Shown here: one piece after another, positions 7,557-16,292 of the stretch
Numbering within the stretch: the stretch's first letter is position 1
Layout of the letters: each line of letters opens with the position of its first letter
Assembly (NCBI GenBank): GCA_964544635.1
Contig: CAZJCK010000034.1
Location: forward strand, 1 to 35,381
DNA: 35,381 nt
From: CAZJCK01 sp964544635
GTDB lineage: Bacteria; Zixibacteria; MSB-5A5; GN15; FEB-12
Reading direction: 5' to 3'
Notes under the pieces: model-generated
Databases searched by the model: none
Seen by the model: only the letters and a program-made list of their open reading frames with translations
What the model was told of the DNA's origin: nothing
Translations under genes and position numbers: made by a program

Positions 7557-10187
7557 GTGGACATCATGACTTTGTGGTTGGGAATTAAGGGCCGTGCCCG
7601 TCAAATCGTGGGGGCGGCCCTTCTTTCAGTTTTAATGTTTCAGTCGGTCGGCGCCGAGGCGTTTGATCCGAAGACGCAGGCGGCGCGCGATTTCACAAAG
7701 CGGCTGCAACGTCGCGCTGCGGCGGAACTGCCGGTTGTCGAGTACGGGGTGCACAAGCGCGGCAATATTGAACTGGCAATCGCCAACAACGGCACATTCG
7801 GGACGCAGGGGCAAAGTATACCCGATCCGCTGACAGGCCAGGCGATCGTCAGCTGCATCTTCCCCAAGAACACCGAGTATGTATATCTCTGGGTGGCGGC
7901 GATCTGGATCGGCGCGCGGGTGGGACGTGATACCCTGGTATCGACCGGCAACGAAGATTTCTACAACGCCACCGAGTTCTATGCCGATGCGCCGCCGCTG
8001 GGAAACCTGCAGTATCGGTCGATCGATCAGCAGAGTCGGTTCTTTTCTTCCGAGGCGATATCCGAAGAGGACATTATCGCCGAGTACGCCGACACGTTGA
8101 CCAACAGCCTGCTGGTCGGTTCCGACCCAATCGACGGGCGCGATCATGTGCCCTTGCGGGTGAAGGTGAATCAAACATCGATGGCCTGGAGCTACTCCTA
8201 TGCCGAGGACATCATCCTGTTCGACTATGAAGTGCAGAACATCGGCTTCAAGGAGCTGGAGGATGTGTATATCGGCATCTGGGTGGATGGCGACGCCTTT
8301 CATACGTCGCGCAACAACCCGACCGGCTGGAATGACGATATCGTCGGCTTCTACCCCACGCATCCGGCGGCGGAAGGGTGCGGTTTTCTCGACACCGTGA
8401 ATATTGCCTACCACGCCGACAATGACGGCGATCCCGAGGGTGGTGAATGGAACAACGAGTCGATCCGCGGTGCGGTCGGGGTGCGGGTGGTACGGACACC
8501 GGCGGCGGAGCCGGAGTATGCCTACAACTGGTGGATCTGGAACCCGTCGGAGCCGCAACTGGATTTCGGGCCGCGCCGTCGCGGAACCGGCGAGGAGCCG
8601 TTCCGGGCCTTTCCGGAAGGACGCCTGGGGACGCCGCGGGGTGATGCCGCCAAGTACTACATGATGCAGCAGGGTGAGTTCGACTATGACCTGATTTACA
8701 CGGCGGTCGATCAGTCGTTCGCCGGCTGGCGCGCACCGCCGACCGATGCCGCGACGGTGGCGCGAGGATTCGATACCCGCTACCTGCTCTCGTTCGGCGC
8801 CTTTGATATCAAGCCGGGGGACCGCCTGCCGATCTCTTTTGCCTGGGTGGCCGGCGAGAATGTGCATGTCGACCCGACCGACTTTGAGGAGTTGTTCGAT
8901 GCCAACAACCCGGACCTGTACTACAACGCGCTCGAGTTCGACGACCTGGCGTCGAACGCCCGATGGGCGTCGTGGATCTACGACAACCCGGGCGTGGATA
9001 CCGACGGGGACGGTTACAGCGGCAAGTTCCGGGTGTGCGCGTTCGATTCAACGCTCGTGCGGGTGGATACGATCATCGACGGTGTTGATACCACCATCAT
9101 CCCGGTGTATGAAGTGAGTGAGGCCGACACGACGTATTATGAAGGGGATGGCGTGCCGGACTTCCGGGGCGCCGGACCGCCGCCGGCACCGGTAGTGAAG
9201 ATCCTGCCGCGCGACGGTGAGCTGGTAGTGCGGTGGAACGGCTATTTGTCGGAGACGACGCCGGACGTGTTCAGCGGCGTGGTCGATTTCGAGGGTTACC
9301 GGGTATACTACGGTCGGAAAGACCAGACCACGGCGCTGTCGGTGATTTCGTCGTACGACCTTGAAGACTACAATCGATACGTACTCCGAAACAACGCGGG
9401 AGGATCACTCGACTGGGTGCTGACTGACATTCCCTACACGCTCGACTCCCTTCGGGTATTGTATGGCGACGACTTCGAACCGCTGCGATTCACGCGATCG
9501 AGTCCGCTGCGCCTGGGTGACTCGACGTTCTACTTCGAGCCGCAGGATTACAACGTGTCGGATCTGACCAATCCCGGCCAGATTCGAAAAGTGTATCCCG
9601 ATGCAACCGAGCCTGATCCCAACCCGGACTTCTGGTCCCCCGATGAGTTGACGGAGGACGGTTTGCCGAAGTACTACGAGTACGAGTTTGTAGTGCGTTC
9701 GCTGCTGTCGACCATACCGCACCATGTGGCGGTAACCGCGTTCGACTTCGGTTCGCCGGTTTCGGGTCTGCCGGCACTGGAATCGTCGCCCCTGAACAAC
9801 ATCTTTCGGGAATATGCAACGGTGCCGGCCGACACCGTCATTGCAAAGGGTCTCGATGTGTACGTGTATCCCAATCCGTATGTGAACGACGGCAGCTACC
9901 GTGGGCGCGGCTTCGAGATCAACGACGGCAGTGTGTCGGAGGAGCGGGCGCGGTTGTTGACCTTCGCCAACCTGCCGTACAAGTGCCGGATCAGTATATT
10001 CTCGCTGGATGGTGACCTGGTGCGCGAGATCGTGCACGACAAGGCGCCCGGCGACCTTGAGTCGTCGGTGGCCACGTGGGACCTGGTGACACGGAACACC
10101 CAGGCGGCGGCATCGGGGTTGTATTATTATGTCGTCGAAGCTGACGACGGGAGTACTCAGATCGGCAAGTTCATGCTGATCATGTAG
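7557..10187 (+). CDS. Large secreted surface protein, paralog 3 of 3 (more divergent)
   Basis: An 876-aa paralog of the two preceding proteins, clearly more distant but collinear. GTG at 7557 or ATG at 7566 may be the start; the signal peptide runs to about VGAEA. Shared blocks include NNGTFGTQG, WIGARVGRDTLVS, FDTRYLLSFGAFD, DTDGDGYSG (a complete Ca-loop pattern), GDGVPDFRG, DFEGYRVYYG, AFDFGSPVSGLPALES, VYPNPY and the tail IGKFMLIM. The Cys-Cys of copies 1 and 2 is replaced by a single Cys (VCAFDS), and the loop after it differs. It also has its own insert (NWWIWNPSEPQLDFGPRRRG). The start lies 9 bases after the previous stop, so translation is probably coupled. Its 3' end overlaps the end of the convergent MFS gene by 8 bases, leaving no room for a terminator. 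Function unknown. Confidence 0.85.
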   Translation: MDIMTLWLGIKGRARQIVGAALLSVLMFQSVGAEAFDPKTQAARDFTKRLQRRAAAELPVVEYGVHKRGNIELAIANNGTFGTQGQSIPDPLTGQAIVSCIFPKNTEYVYLWVAAIWIGARVGRDTLVSTGNEDFYNATEFYADAPPLGNLQYRSIDQQSRFFSSEAISEEDIIAEYADTLTNSLLVGSDPIDGRDHVPLRVKVNQTSMAWSYSYAEDIILFDYEVQNIGFKELEDVYIGIWVDGDAFHTSRNNPTGWNDDIVGFYPTHPAAEGCGFLDTVNIAYHADNDGDPEGGEWNNESIRGAVGVRVVRTPAAEPEYAYNWWIWNPSEPQLDFGPRRRGTGEEPFRAFPEGRLGTPRGDAAKYYMMQQGEFDYDLIYTAVDQSFAGWRAPPTDAATVARGFDTRYLLSFGAFDIKPGDRLPISFAWVAGENVHVDPTDFEELFDANNPDLYYNALEFDDLASNARWASWIYDNPGVDTDGDGYSGKFRVCAFDSTLVRVDTIIDGVDTTIIPVYEVSEADTTYYEGDGVPDFRGAGPPPAPVVKILPRDGELVVRWNGYLSETTPDVFSGVVDFEGYRVYYGRKDQTTALSVISSYDLEDYNRYVLRNNAGGSLDWVLTDIPYTLDSLRVLYGDDFEPLRFTRSSPLRLGDSTFYFEPQDYNVSDLTNPGQIRKVYPDATEPDPNPDFWSPDELTEDGLPKYYEYEFVVRSLLSTIPHHVAVTAFDFGSPVSGLPALESSPLNNIFREYATVPADTVIAKGLDVYVYPNPYVNDGSYRGRGFEINDGSVSEERARLLTFANLPYKCRISIFSLDGDLVREIVHDKAPGDLESSVATWDLVTRNTQAAASGLYYYVVEADDGSTQIGKFMLIM

Positions 10188-11412
10188 TCTCCTTGCGCAG
10201 GTTCAGTTCGTCCGGCAAGCGCCGACCAAACCACAGATACCCAATCGACGCAAACAGCGCCAGCGATGCGATGACCGCCCAGGCGGCGACCGGCCGGCCA
10301 GCAAGAGCGTCCAGTATCGACCCGCCATACAGTGGTCCAAGCGACCATCCTGAAGAAACAAAGAAACCGTATATGCCCATGTAGCGACCCATGCGCCCGG
10401 CGGGCGCAAGGCGCGAGGTCAGGGTGAGCGAGGCGGGCGACATGATCACCTCGCCGCTGGTTACGACGACAATGAGGGCTGCGAAGAACATGAAGGAGTC
10501 GGCGAAGCCCATGAATCCGTAGCCGACGACGTAAAAAATCGCGCCAAGGGCAAGCTGGCTCGTCAGCCGCATCTTCCCCATCATGCGCACCACCGGGATC
10601 TGCAGGGCAACGACCAGCAGGCCGTTTATGGTGTAGAGCCAGCCCAGTTCGATCTTGGAGATCCCTCCCCAGTCGACGGTATAGAGGGCAAGAGTGGACA
10701 TGAGCTGCGCAACCACCAGGTAAAGAGCGAAGATCAAAAGGACATGACGCAGCAGGCGCGGGTCCTTGCGAACGTCGGCGAGGTCCTTGAAGCTGAAGCG
10801 GTCGGTCGATTTGGTAGTCTCGGGGGTGTTGAAGAAGAAGTGAAAGATCGAGGCTGAAATGATCAGGACGACGCCGGACAGGACGAAGAGGGTGGCGTAG
10901 TTGAAGCGGTCGAGCAGCAGGCCGCCCATGGCCGGCCCGACGGCCCAGCCGAGGTTGCCGGCGGCGCGGACGATGGCGTAGCCGTCGAGACGTTTCGATT
11001 CCGGCAAGAGATCGGATACGAGAGCGTTGGCCGTCGACTGGAAAGCGGCGCCGAAGACGGCGATGAAAACCAGATTGACACCGACGACAAAGACACCGAG
11101 GTCAAGCCAGATGCCGATGGCAAGTGAGAGAAAGGCGAGGCTGCGCATCGACTGGGCAAAGACGACCAGTGTCTTGCGATTCATGCGATCCGACAACTCT
11201 CCGCCGACGACCTGAAAAATGGACCGGGAGATTGCCATGACACCGAAAAAGAGACCGATATCGGTGGCCGACATACCGTACCGTTCGTGGAGAAACACCG
11301 CGAGAAAGGTCAGGGAGATACCAAACCCGAGAGCGCTGGCAAACCAGCCGGCGGAGAGGATCCACAGACTCGCTCCGAACTCTTGCACATACGTTACGAT
11401 CCGCCGGGGCAT
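10180..11412 (-). CDS. MFS transporter
   Basis: A 410-aa major facilitator superfamily protein with about 12 hydrophobic helices. The loop between helices 2 and 3 holds GGELSDRMNRKTLVVFAQ, matching the MFS signature G-x-L-x-D-R-x-G-R-R/K. The second half repeats the fold after a central polar loop (SFKDLADVRKDPRLLRH). Family resemblance is to drug/proton antiporters of the MdtH/YfcJ sort, but the substrate cannot be read from sequence. The ATG at 11412 has only a weak ribosome-binding site. It is the last gene after the kinase on the - strand, 65 bases downstream with no visible terminator between, so it may be read from the kinase operon. It converges on the third secreted-protein gene with an 8-base overlap. 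Confidence 0.9.
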   Translation of the reverse strand: MPRRIVTYVQEFGASLWILSAGWFASALGFGISLTFLAVFLHERYGMSATDIGLFFGVMAISRSIFQVVGGELSDRMNRKTLVVFAQSMRSLAFLSLAIGIWLDLGVFVVGVNLVFIAVFGAAFQSTANALVSDLLPESKRLDGYAIVRAAGNLGWAVGPAMGGLLLDRFNYATLFVLSGVVLIISASIFHFFFNTPETTKSTDRFSFKDLADVRKDPRLLRHVLLIFALYLVVAQLMSTLALYTVDWGGISKIELGWLYTINGLLVVALQIPVVRMMGKMRLTSQLALGAIFYVVGYGFMGFADSFMFFAALIVVVTSGEVIMSPASLTLTSRLAPAGRMGRYMGIYGFFVSSGWSLGPLYGGSILDALAGRPVAAWAVIASLALFASIGYLWFGRRLPDELNLRKETT

Positions 11413-11477
11413 GGTTCGAATATACGGAGCGCCCGACGCGGCACAACGGTTAAAAGTGGAGAGCTGCTGCGGTACGA

Positions 11478-14462
11478 TCAGCCGCGCAGGGAAGCGAGGC
11501 GTGATTTAGCGTCGCTGATCTCGTCGAGCAGGATTTCGGGATCGTTCCAATATCGAAGCATTTCTTCGAAGTGTTCGATCGCTTTGGCGGTCCGGCCAAG
11601 ACCCTGGTGGGCGCGCCCTGCAAGATAGTGACAGTAGCAGTAGTACCAGGCGTTGGAGGATCGATCGTCTCCCCCGATAATCTTGTCGATGAACTCAAGC
11701 CCGCGCTGGTAGTTGCCGGAGAGAACAAGCAACTCGGCGAACTCGACGTTATTCCCGGTATTGTTGAAACGCTGCGCTGTTGCCATCATCTCCAGACCCG
11801 ACAACAGCCGGGCGGTGTCGGCAGTGGCAAACCCCTCGAACATTTCATAGATACCGTCCATCAACGGCCACATCTGCTCGGGAATGATGGCCTTACTGTC
11901 AGCGATAGCCTCCTGCATGATGGGCCGGACATAGTCGCCCTGGCCGGGATCGATCTCGACCACCAGGAGCGGGTAATTCAGTCGCTGGAAAACATCGGAA
12001 TGTCGGAAACCCAGTTTTGAATAGTAGAGCGCACTGTCGAGCTGGTCGAAGCGCTGGTAGTAGGAGGAAAGCGCACCGTAGGCACTTCGGATGGCCGCCG
12101 TATCGCCCGACTCGTTCGCTCGTTCAAGGGCTTTGTGTCGGAAATCCAGTCCGGTTCGAAAGTTCCCGGACCAATTCGCCAGGTTGGCGCGAATATGGTT
12201 GTACTGCGCCAGGTCGAATGGGTCATCGGCGAAGGCTGATCTCATGCGTTCGGCTATGACGAGAGCGGAATCAAACTGGCGGGTGTCGATGTAGATGTAG
12301 TGGAGGGCTTCGTAGGGCGTACGATTTTGAGGAAACAGCGCCAGCATTTCCCCATAAATCTGTTTGGCATCATCGGTACGACCACGTTGCTGGTAGAGCC
12401 GCCCCAGTGTCGAATATGCGATCGGCGATCCTTGCTGTTCTTCGGCGATTTGCTCGCTCAAGGCGATGGCCCGGTCGATCTGATCGTACTCTCGCAGCAG
12501 CTGGACATAGAAACCCTTGGCGAGAACGAAGTCTTCGTCGAGCATGAGGGCGGTATCAAGCTGGGCGAAGGCGCGCGTGGAATCCATCGCCAGCTGGCCG
12601 TAAAGGAGGCCCATGATGGAGCGGCCTTCCTTGTCGTTGGGGAACTGCTTGACGAAGCGTTCCATCTTGTCGAAGGCGGCGCTGAACTGCTGGCGGTTCC
12701 AGATATCGAGGTAGATGTCGAGCAATTTGCGGTCGCGTTCCGGCAGTCGGTCAACAAACTCGGCCGCTTGTTCGAAATAGGGCTGACCTTGTTGCTGGCG
12801 CCCATGGAAGACATGGGTCATACCTATGCGAAGGTAGGGCATGGCGAAGGTGGAGTCATATTCGAGCGCTTTTTTGAATGCATCGATAGCTTCGTCGTAC
12901 CGGTCGGACAGAAACAGGTCCATCCCGCGCAGGTAGTTTCGATAGGCTTCGGGCGAGGATGAGGTGTATTGCGAAACGCTGGTGTTGCTCGCCATCGCCT
13001 CGGTCATGTTGAGCGAGACGGCAATCTTTGCGGTCAGCGAATCGACAAGGGTGAAGGGATCGTCGCCGACGACTTTTTCGGCGAACACGATCTGGCCGTT
13101 GCTCAAGTCTTCCAGGCGGGCATCGATTCGAATCTGGTTGCCCAGCTTAAAGAACGACCCGGAGAGCGCCTGGGTGGCGCCAAGTTCGCGGGCGGCGGCA
13201 GTCAGGCGGTCGTGCGACAGGTCAATCCCCTCCTTACGGCCGACATGATCGAGCAGTCGCTCCTGGCCGATCAGGGCCATCGAGCCGCTCTGGGAGAGAT
13301 CGGTCAGGAGAATCTCCGGCAGGCCGGTGGTGAGCCAGTCGAGCGATTCGTCGCCGGTCTTGTTGGCGAAGCCGAAAATAGCGAGATTGTTCTCGCCGGC
13401 TTCAACCCGACCGCCGGAGAGAACACCGTCAACGAAGCCGGACTTGAAGTCGGGCCAGAAAAACGCGCCCAGTACGATCACGATGGCAGCGGCAACGAGC
13501 CAGCCCATCCACGACTTCCCCTGCGGCGTCGCCGTCTGTGCTGTAACGACGCCGGAAATGCTGTCGGTCATACCGCTGTCGAACTGGCGGCGGAGGGCGC
13601 GCAGATCGACGGCAAGATCGCGAGCGTCCTGGTAGCGATCCTGGGCGTCCTTCTGCAGGCACTTGTCGATGATACGTTCAAGCTCCGACGGTATTTGGTC
13701 GTTCTCTTTCCGCGGCGACTCATGCCTGACCTCGAGAATCTTCGCGAGGGTTGAAACCTGAGTGTCACCGCTGAAGGGGAAGCGACCGGTAACCATGCGA
13801 TAGAGCAGAACGCCGAAGGAGAAGATGTCGGAGCGGGTATCGACATTTTCGCCACGGGCCTGTTCGGGCGACATGTAGGAGACCGTACCCATGATCTTCC
13901 CAGCCCTGGTCAGTTCCTGAGAGACGGTATTGGTGCTGTCGCCGTCACCCTCGAACTGGATGACATCGACCGGCTTGGCCAGGCCAAAGTCGAGAATCTT
14001 CGGCTGACCGTCTTCGTCGACCAGGATGTTGTCGGCCTTGATATCGCGGTGGACGATATTGAGTTTGTGCGCGGCGGAGATACCGTCGGCAATCTTCTCG
14101 GCCAGGCGGACCAGCTCTTTCATATCGGGCGACTTGTCGGTAATGTAATTTGACAGCGACTGGCCGGCGACATACTCCATCACGATGTACTGCAGGTCGG
14201 CGTCGGACTCCGGGTCAGCGGAGGCGCCTATTTCGTAGATGCCGGTAACATTGGCGTGACTGATCTGCGCTGCCGTGCGGGCCTCGCGAGTGAACCGCTC
14301 GGAGCGCTCGGCATTGTCGAAGAATTCGGGCAGAAGAACTTTGAGAGCGACTTTGCGACCCAGCTTCTGGTCCTCAGCAAGGTAGACAGCGCCCATACCG
14401 CCTTCGCCGATTTTTTTGACGATCTTGAAATGTCCGACCAGTTGTCCGACAGAAAACATCAC
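11478..14462 (-). CDS. Transmembrane serine/threonine protein kinase with TolB-like and TPR regions
   Basis: A 994-aa protein. Residues 12-295 are a complete Hanks-type kinase: glycine loop GEGGMG (19-24), VALK with Lys41, HRDIKADN (138-145), DFG (158-160), SPE in place of APE (198-200). One transmembrane helix follows (about 318-335). Residues about 358-495 (AIFGFANKTGDESLDWL...) match the TolB/FlgO-like N-terminal domain that often follows bacterial kinases or CadC-type regulators. The rest, about 505-990, is a chain of TPR-like helical repeats (YRNYLRGMDLFLSDRYDEAI, SPIAYSTLGRLYQQRGRTDDA). Topology: kinase inside, TolB-like/TPR part in the periplasm. The GTG start at 14462 (or ATG at 14459) overlaps the TGA of the phosphatase gene, so the two are translationally coupled. 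All catalytic residues are present, so it should be active; targets are unknown. Confidence 0.93.
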   Translation of the reverse strand: MMFSVGQLVGHFKIVKKIGEGGMGAVYLAEDQKLGRKVALKVLLPEFFDNAERSERFTREARTAAQISHANVTGIYEIGASADPESDADLQYIVMEYVAGQSLSNYITDKSPDMKELVRLAEKIADGISAAHKLNIVHRDIKADNILVDEDGQPKILDFGLAKPVDVIQFEGDGDSTNTVSQELTRAGKIMGTVSYMSPEQARGENVDTRSDIFSFGVLLYRMVTGRFPFSGDTQVSTLAKILEVRHESPRKENDQIPSELERIIDKCLQKDAQDRYQDARDLAVDLRALRRQFDSGMTDSISGVVTAQTATPQGKSWMGWLVAAAIVIVLGAFFWPDFKSGFVDGVLSGGRVEAGENNLAIFGFANKTGDESLDWLTTGLPEILLTDLSQSGSMALIGQERLLDHVGRKEGIDLSHDRLTAAARELGATQALSGSFFKLGNQIRIDARLEDLSNGQIVFAEKVVGDDPFTLVDSLTAKIAVSLNMTEAMASNTSVSQYTSSSPEAYRNYLRGMDLFLSDRYDEAIDAFKKALEYDSTFAMPYLRIGMTHVFHGRQQQGQPYFEQAAEFVDRLPERDRKLLDIYLDIWNRQQFSAAFDKMERFVKQFPNDKEGRSIMGLLYGQLAMDSTRAFAQLDTALMLDEDFVLAKGFYVQLLREYDQIDRAIALSEQIAEEQQGSPIAYSTLGRLYQQRGRTDDAKQIYGEMLALFPQNRTPYEALHYIYIDTRQFDSALVIAERMRSAFADDPFDLAQYNHIRANLANWSGNFRTGLDFRHKALERANESGDTAAIRSAYGALSSYYQRFDQLDSALYYSKLGFRHSDVFQRLNYPLLVVEIDPGQGDYVRPIMQEAIADSKAIIPEQMWPLMDGIYEMFEGFATADTARLLSGLEMMATAQRFNNTGNNVEFAELLVLSGNYQRGLEFIDKIIGGDDRSSNAWYYCYCHYLAGRAHQGLGRTAKAIEHFEEMLRYWNDPEILLDEISDAKSRLASLRG

Positions 14463-16129
14463 TTCTCCCGCTTCAAGACCAGCAAAGTTATATCATCCGT
14501 ACGCGGACCGTCGCCAATAAATTCATCGATTTTAGCAACCAGGTCGGTAGCGATCTCGCTCGGTGTTTTGGTGCGGTTTTCGGACAGGTAGGTCTCCAGT
14601 CGGTCCTCGCCGTACAATTCCTCGCCGCGCTCGGCCTCGGTGACGCCGTCTGTAAATACGGCCAGGGTGTCGCCGGGGTTCAGGTCGATACTGGCTTCGC
14701 TCCACATCGAGAAGTCGAAGGCACCAATCATGGGGCCTGAAGCCTCCAGTTCGGTCATGGAACCGTCGGCTCGAATCAGCATGGGCGGATTGTGCCCGGC
14801 GTTTATGAACGTGAGGCGGTGTTCGGTCGGCTCCAACAGGCCGACAAAAAGGGTGGCGAAATTGTCGGGGGCACTGTACTGGAAGAGCTGGCTGTTTACT
14901 TTCTTGACGGCGTCGAGAACCTGGAAGACCTCGGCGGTATAGAGAATGCGGAATGAAGCCAGGATGTTGGACATGAGCAGGGCGGCGCCGGTACCCTTGC
15001 CGCTGACGTCGGCGAGGATAAACAGTAGCGAGCCATTGGGCAGAACGGTCAGATCGTACAGGTCTCCCCCGACCGCGCGGCACTGCTCCTGCAGGGCGAA
15101 GACCGAATAATCGTCGAGGCACGGCAGCGACTTGGTCAGCAGGTTTTTCTGGATGGCCGAGGCGCGGCGGAGTTCGTTCTCGATAATTTCTTTTTCCTGT
15201 CGCTCCTCCAGCAGACGGAAGTTGTTGAGTCGCGAGGCGACAATATTGCCGAAGGTTGCCAGGAGGTGCAGGTAGTCGTCGGTGTAACGGTGCATCGGAT
15301 TGGTAGTGTCGACATAGAGGATGCCGAGAACGTCGTCTTCATCGAAGAGCGGCACCGCCATGGCCGAACGCATTTCCGACATGATAATCGATTCCTGTTG
15401 AGCGAAACGCGGATCGGTCCTGGCGTCGACGACAACCAGCGAAGTCTTGTTCGAGAGGATATCGTCGACGATCGTGCGCGAAAGGGTAAACGAGCCGGGA
15501 TCCTTGCCGTCAGGCAGAATTGTTGCAGCCGTTCGCAGGTCGTCGGGGCCGGCTGTCTTGGCGCCCTCCGGCTTGAGCAGGACGGCGAGCCGGCCGGCCG
15601 GGATAGCGCGGGCAATCAGGGCGAGGGCATGTTCGAGCATGCGTTCCTGCGGTTCGGGTAGAACCAGTACCTTGGCCATCTCGAAGATGGTCGGGAGCAC
15701 TTCGGGAAGATCGGTGACTTTAGCCGGCAGTGGCCTTCGCACTTCGTTGATCGAAAGGAAGACCGACTTTTCCGGGTCGTGGTCGGCATATTGGGCGGTA
15801 GAACGTCCGCCAACCGTGGGTGTTTGCTCCTCGGCGCCGGCGATTTTGAATTCTGACTCGCCGAACAGGATGCGGTCACCGTTGTTCAGACCAATCGAAT
15901 CGATGAGCCGCTGGCCGTTGACGATCGTGCCGTTGTGGCTGCCCAGGTCAACCAGTTTAAGGCTGCCGCCATCGTCGGTCACCAGCATTTCGGCGTGGCG
16001 ACGAGAAACGGTTGAGTTGTTGATACAGAAGTCGCAGTCGCTCTTTCGGCCGATCGTATAGTTGCCCGGCTCCAGCAGCCAGGAATAGAGTTGTTTGCCG
16101 TCTGTGCCTATCAGCTTGTACTTGCTCAT
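14459..16129 (-). CDS. FHA-GAF-PP2C (SpoIIE-type) serine/threonine phosphatase
   Basis: A 556-aa cytoplasmic signalling protein. Residues about 20-95 are an FHA domain that binds phosphothreonine (GRKSDCDF, STVSRRHAE, LVDLGSHNGTIVNGQRL). Residues about 160-305 are a GAF domain (SAMAVPLFDEDDVLGILYVD). A helical linker (306-335) leads to a SpoIIE/RsbU-type PP2C domain (about 340-555) with metal-site motifs GGDLYD (354-359), ADVSGKG (373-379), FTDGVTEA and the final TDDITLLVL. No membrane helix. It is the first gene of a - strand operon and overlaps the downstream kinase gene. The obvious reading is that the phosphatase reverses the kinase's phosphorylation and uses its FHA domain to dock onto the phosphorylated kinase or a shared substrate; this pairing is inference. 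An RsbU-like role in a partner-switching pathway is an alternative, but no anti-sigma or STAS gene is nearby. Confidence 0.93.
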   Translation of the reverse strand: MSKYKLIGTDGKQLYSWLLEPGNYTIGRKSDCDFCINNSTVSRRHAEMLVTDDGGSLKLVDLGSHNGTIVNGQRLIDSIGLNNGDRILFGESEFKIAGAEEQTPTVGGRSTAQYADHDPEKSVFLSINEVRRPLPAKVTDLPEVLPTIFEMAKVLVLPEPQERMLEHALALIARAIPAGRLAVLLKPEGAKTAGPDDLRTAATILPDGKDPGSFTLSRTIVDDILSNKTSLVVVDARTDPRFAQQESIIMSEMRSAMAVPLFDEDDVLGILYVDTTNPMHRYTDDYLHLLATFGNIVASRLNNFRLLEERQEKEIIENELRRASAIQKNLLTKSLPCLDDYSVFALQEQCRAVGGDLYDLTVLPNGSLLFILADVSGKGTGAALLMSNILASFRILYTAEVFQVLDAVKKVNSQLFQYSAPDNFATLFVGLLEPTEHRLTFINAGHNPPMLIRADGSMTELEASGPMIGAFDFSMWSEASIDLNPGDTLAVFTDGVTEAERGEELYGEDRLETYLSENRTKTPSEIATDLVAKIDEFIGDGPRTDDITLLVLKREK

Positions 16130-16164
16130 GTCTCTTTGTTACGGATGTGGGTGTCGGTAGTTGC

Positions 16165-16185
16165 CGATCGGCTCGTGTCCGATCG
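16165..16185. promoter_or_regulatory. Inverted repeat in the divergent promoter region
   Basis: CGATCGG (16165-16171) and CCGATCG (16179-16185) form a perfect 7-bp inverted repeat with a 7-base spacer. It lies 36 bases upstream of the phosphatase start, in its transcribed leader if the promoter at 16197-16226 is right. It could be an operator or a small leader hairpin; nothing decides between them. Confidence 0.35.
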
Positions 16186-16196
16186 TAAGTAATGAC

Positions 16197-16226
16197 ACTA
16201 TAGGCGTTTTTGGTCGTGAAGGGTAA
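16197..16226 (-). promoter_or_regulatory. Possible sigma-70-type promoter for the phosphatase-kinase operon
   Basis: On the - strand TTACCC (16226-16221) and TATAGT (16202-16197) are 18 bases apart, giving a -35/-10-like pair about 65 bases upstream of the ATG at 16129. The -10 is good, the -35 modest. The divergent lipoprotein gene starts at 16293, so this 163-base spacer must also hold its promoter, which I cannot point to. Confidence 0.35.
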
Positions 16227-16292
16227 TGTTTTTTAGGGACATTTCGTCCATTTAGTCATTGTGGCATAGCCGTTTGCGCCCATATTGGGCAT

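Noticed and set aside
7632..8867. Open frame of 411 codons on the - strand inside secreted paralog 3
   Set aside because: Arginine- and histidine-rich shadow of the real gene with no motif; similar antisense frames occur in paralogs 1 and 2 (2436-3446, 5319-6212) and in the M16 gene (343-1320).
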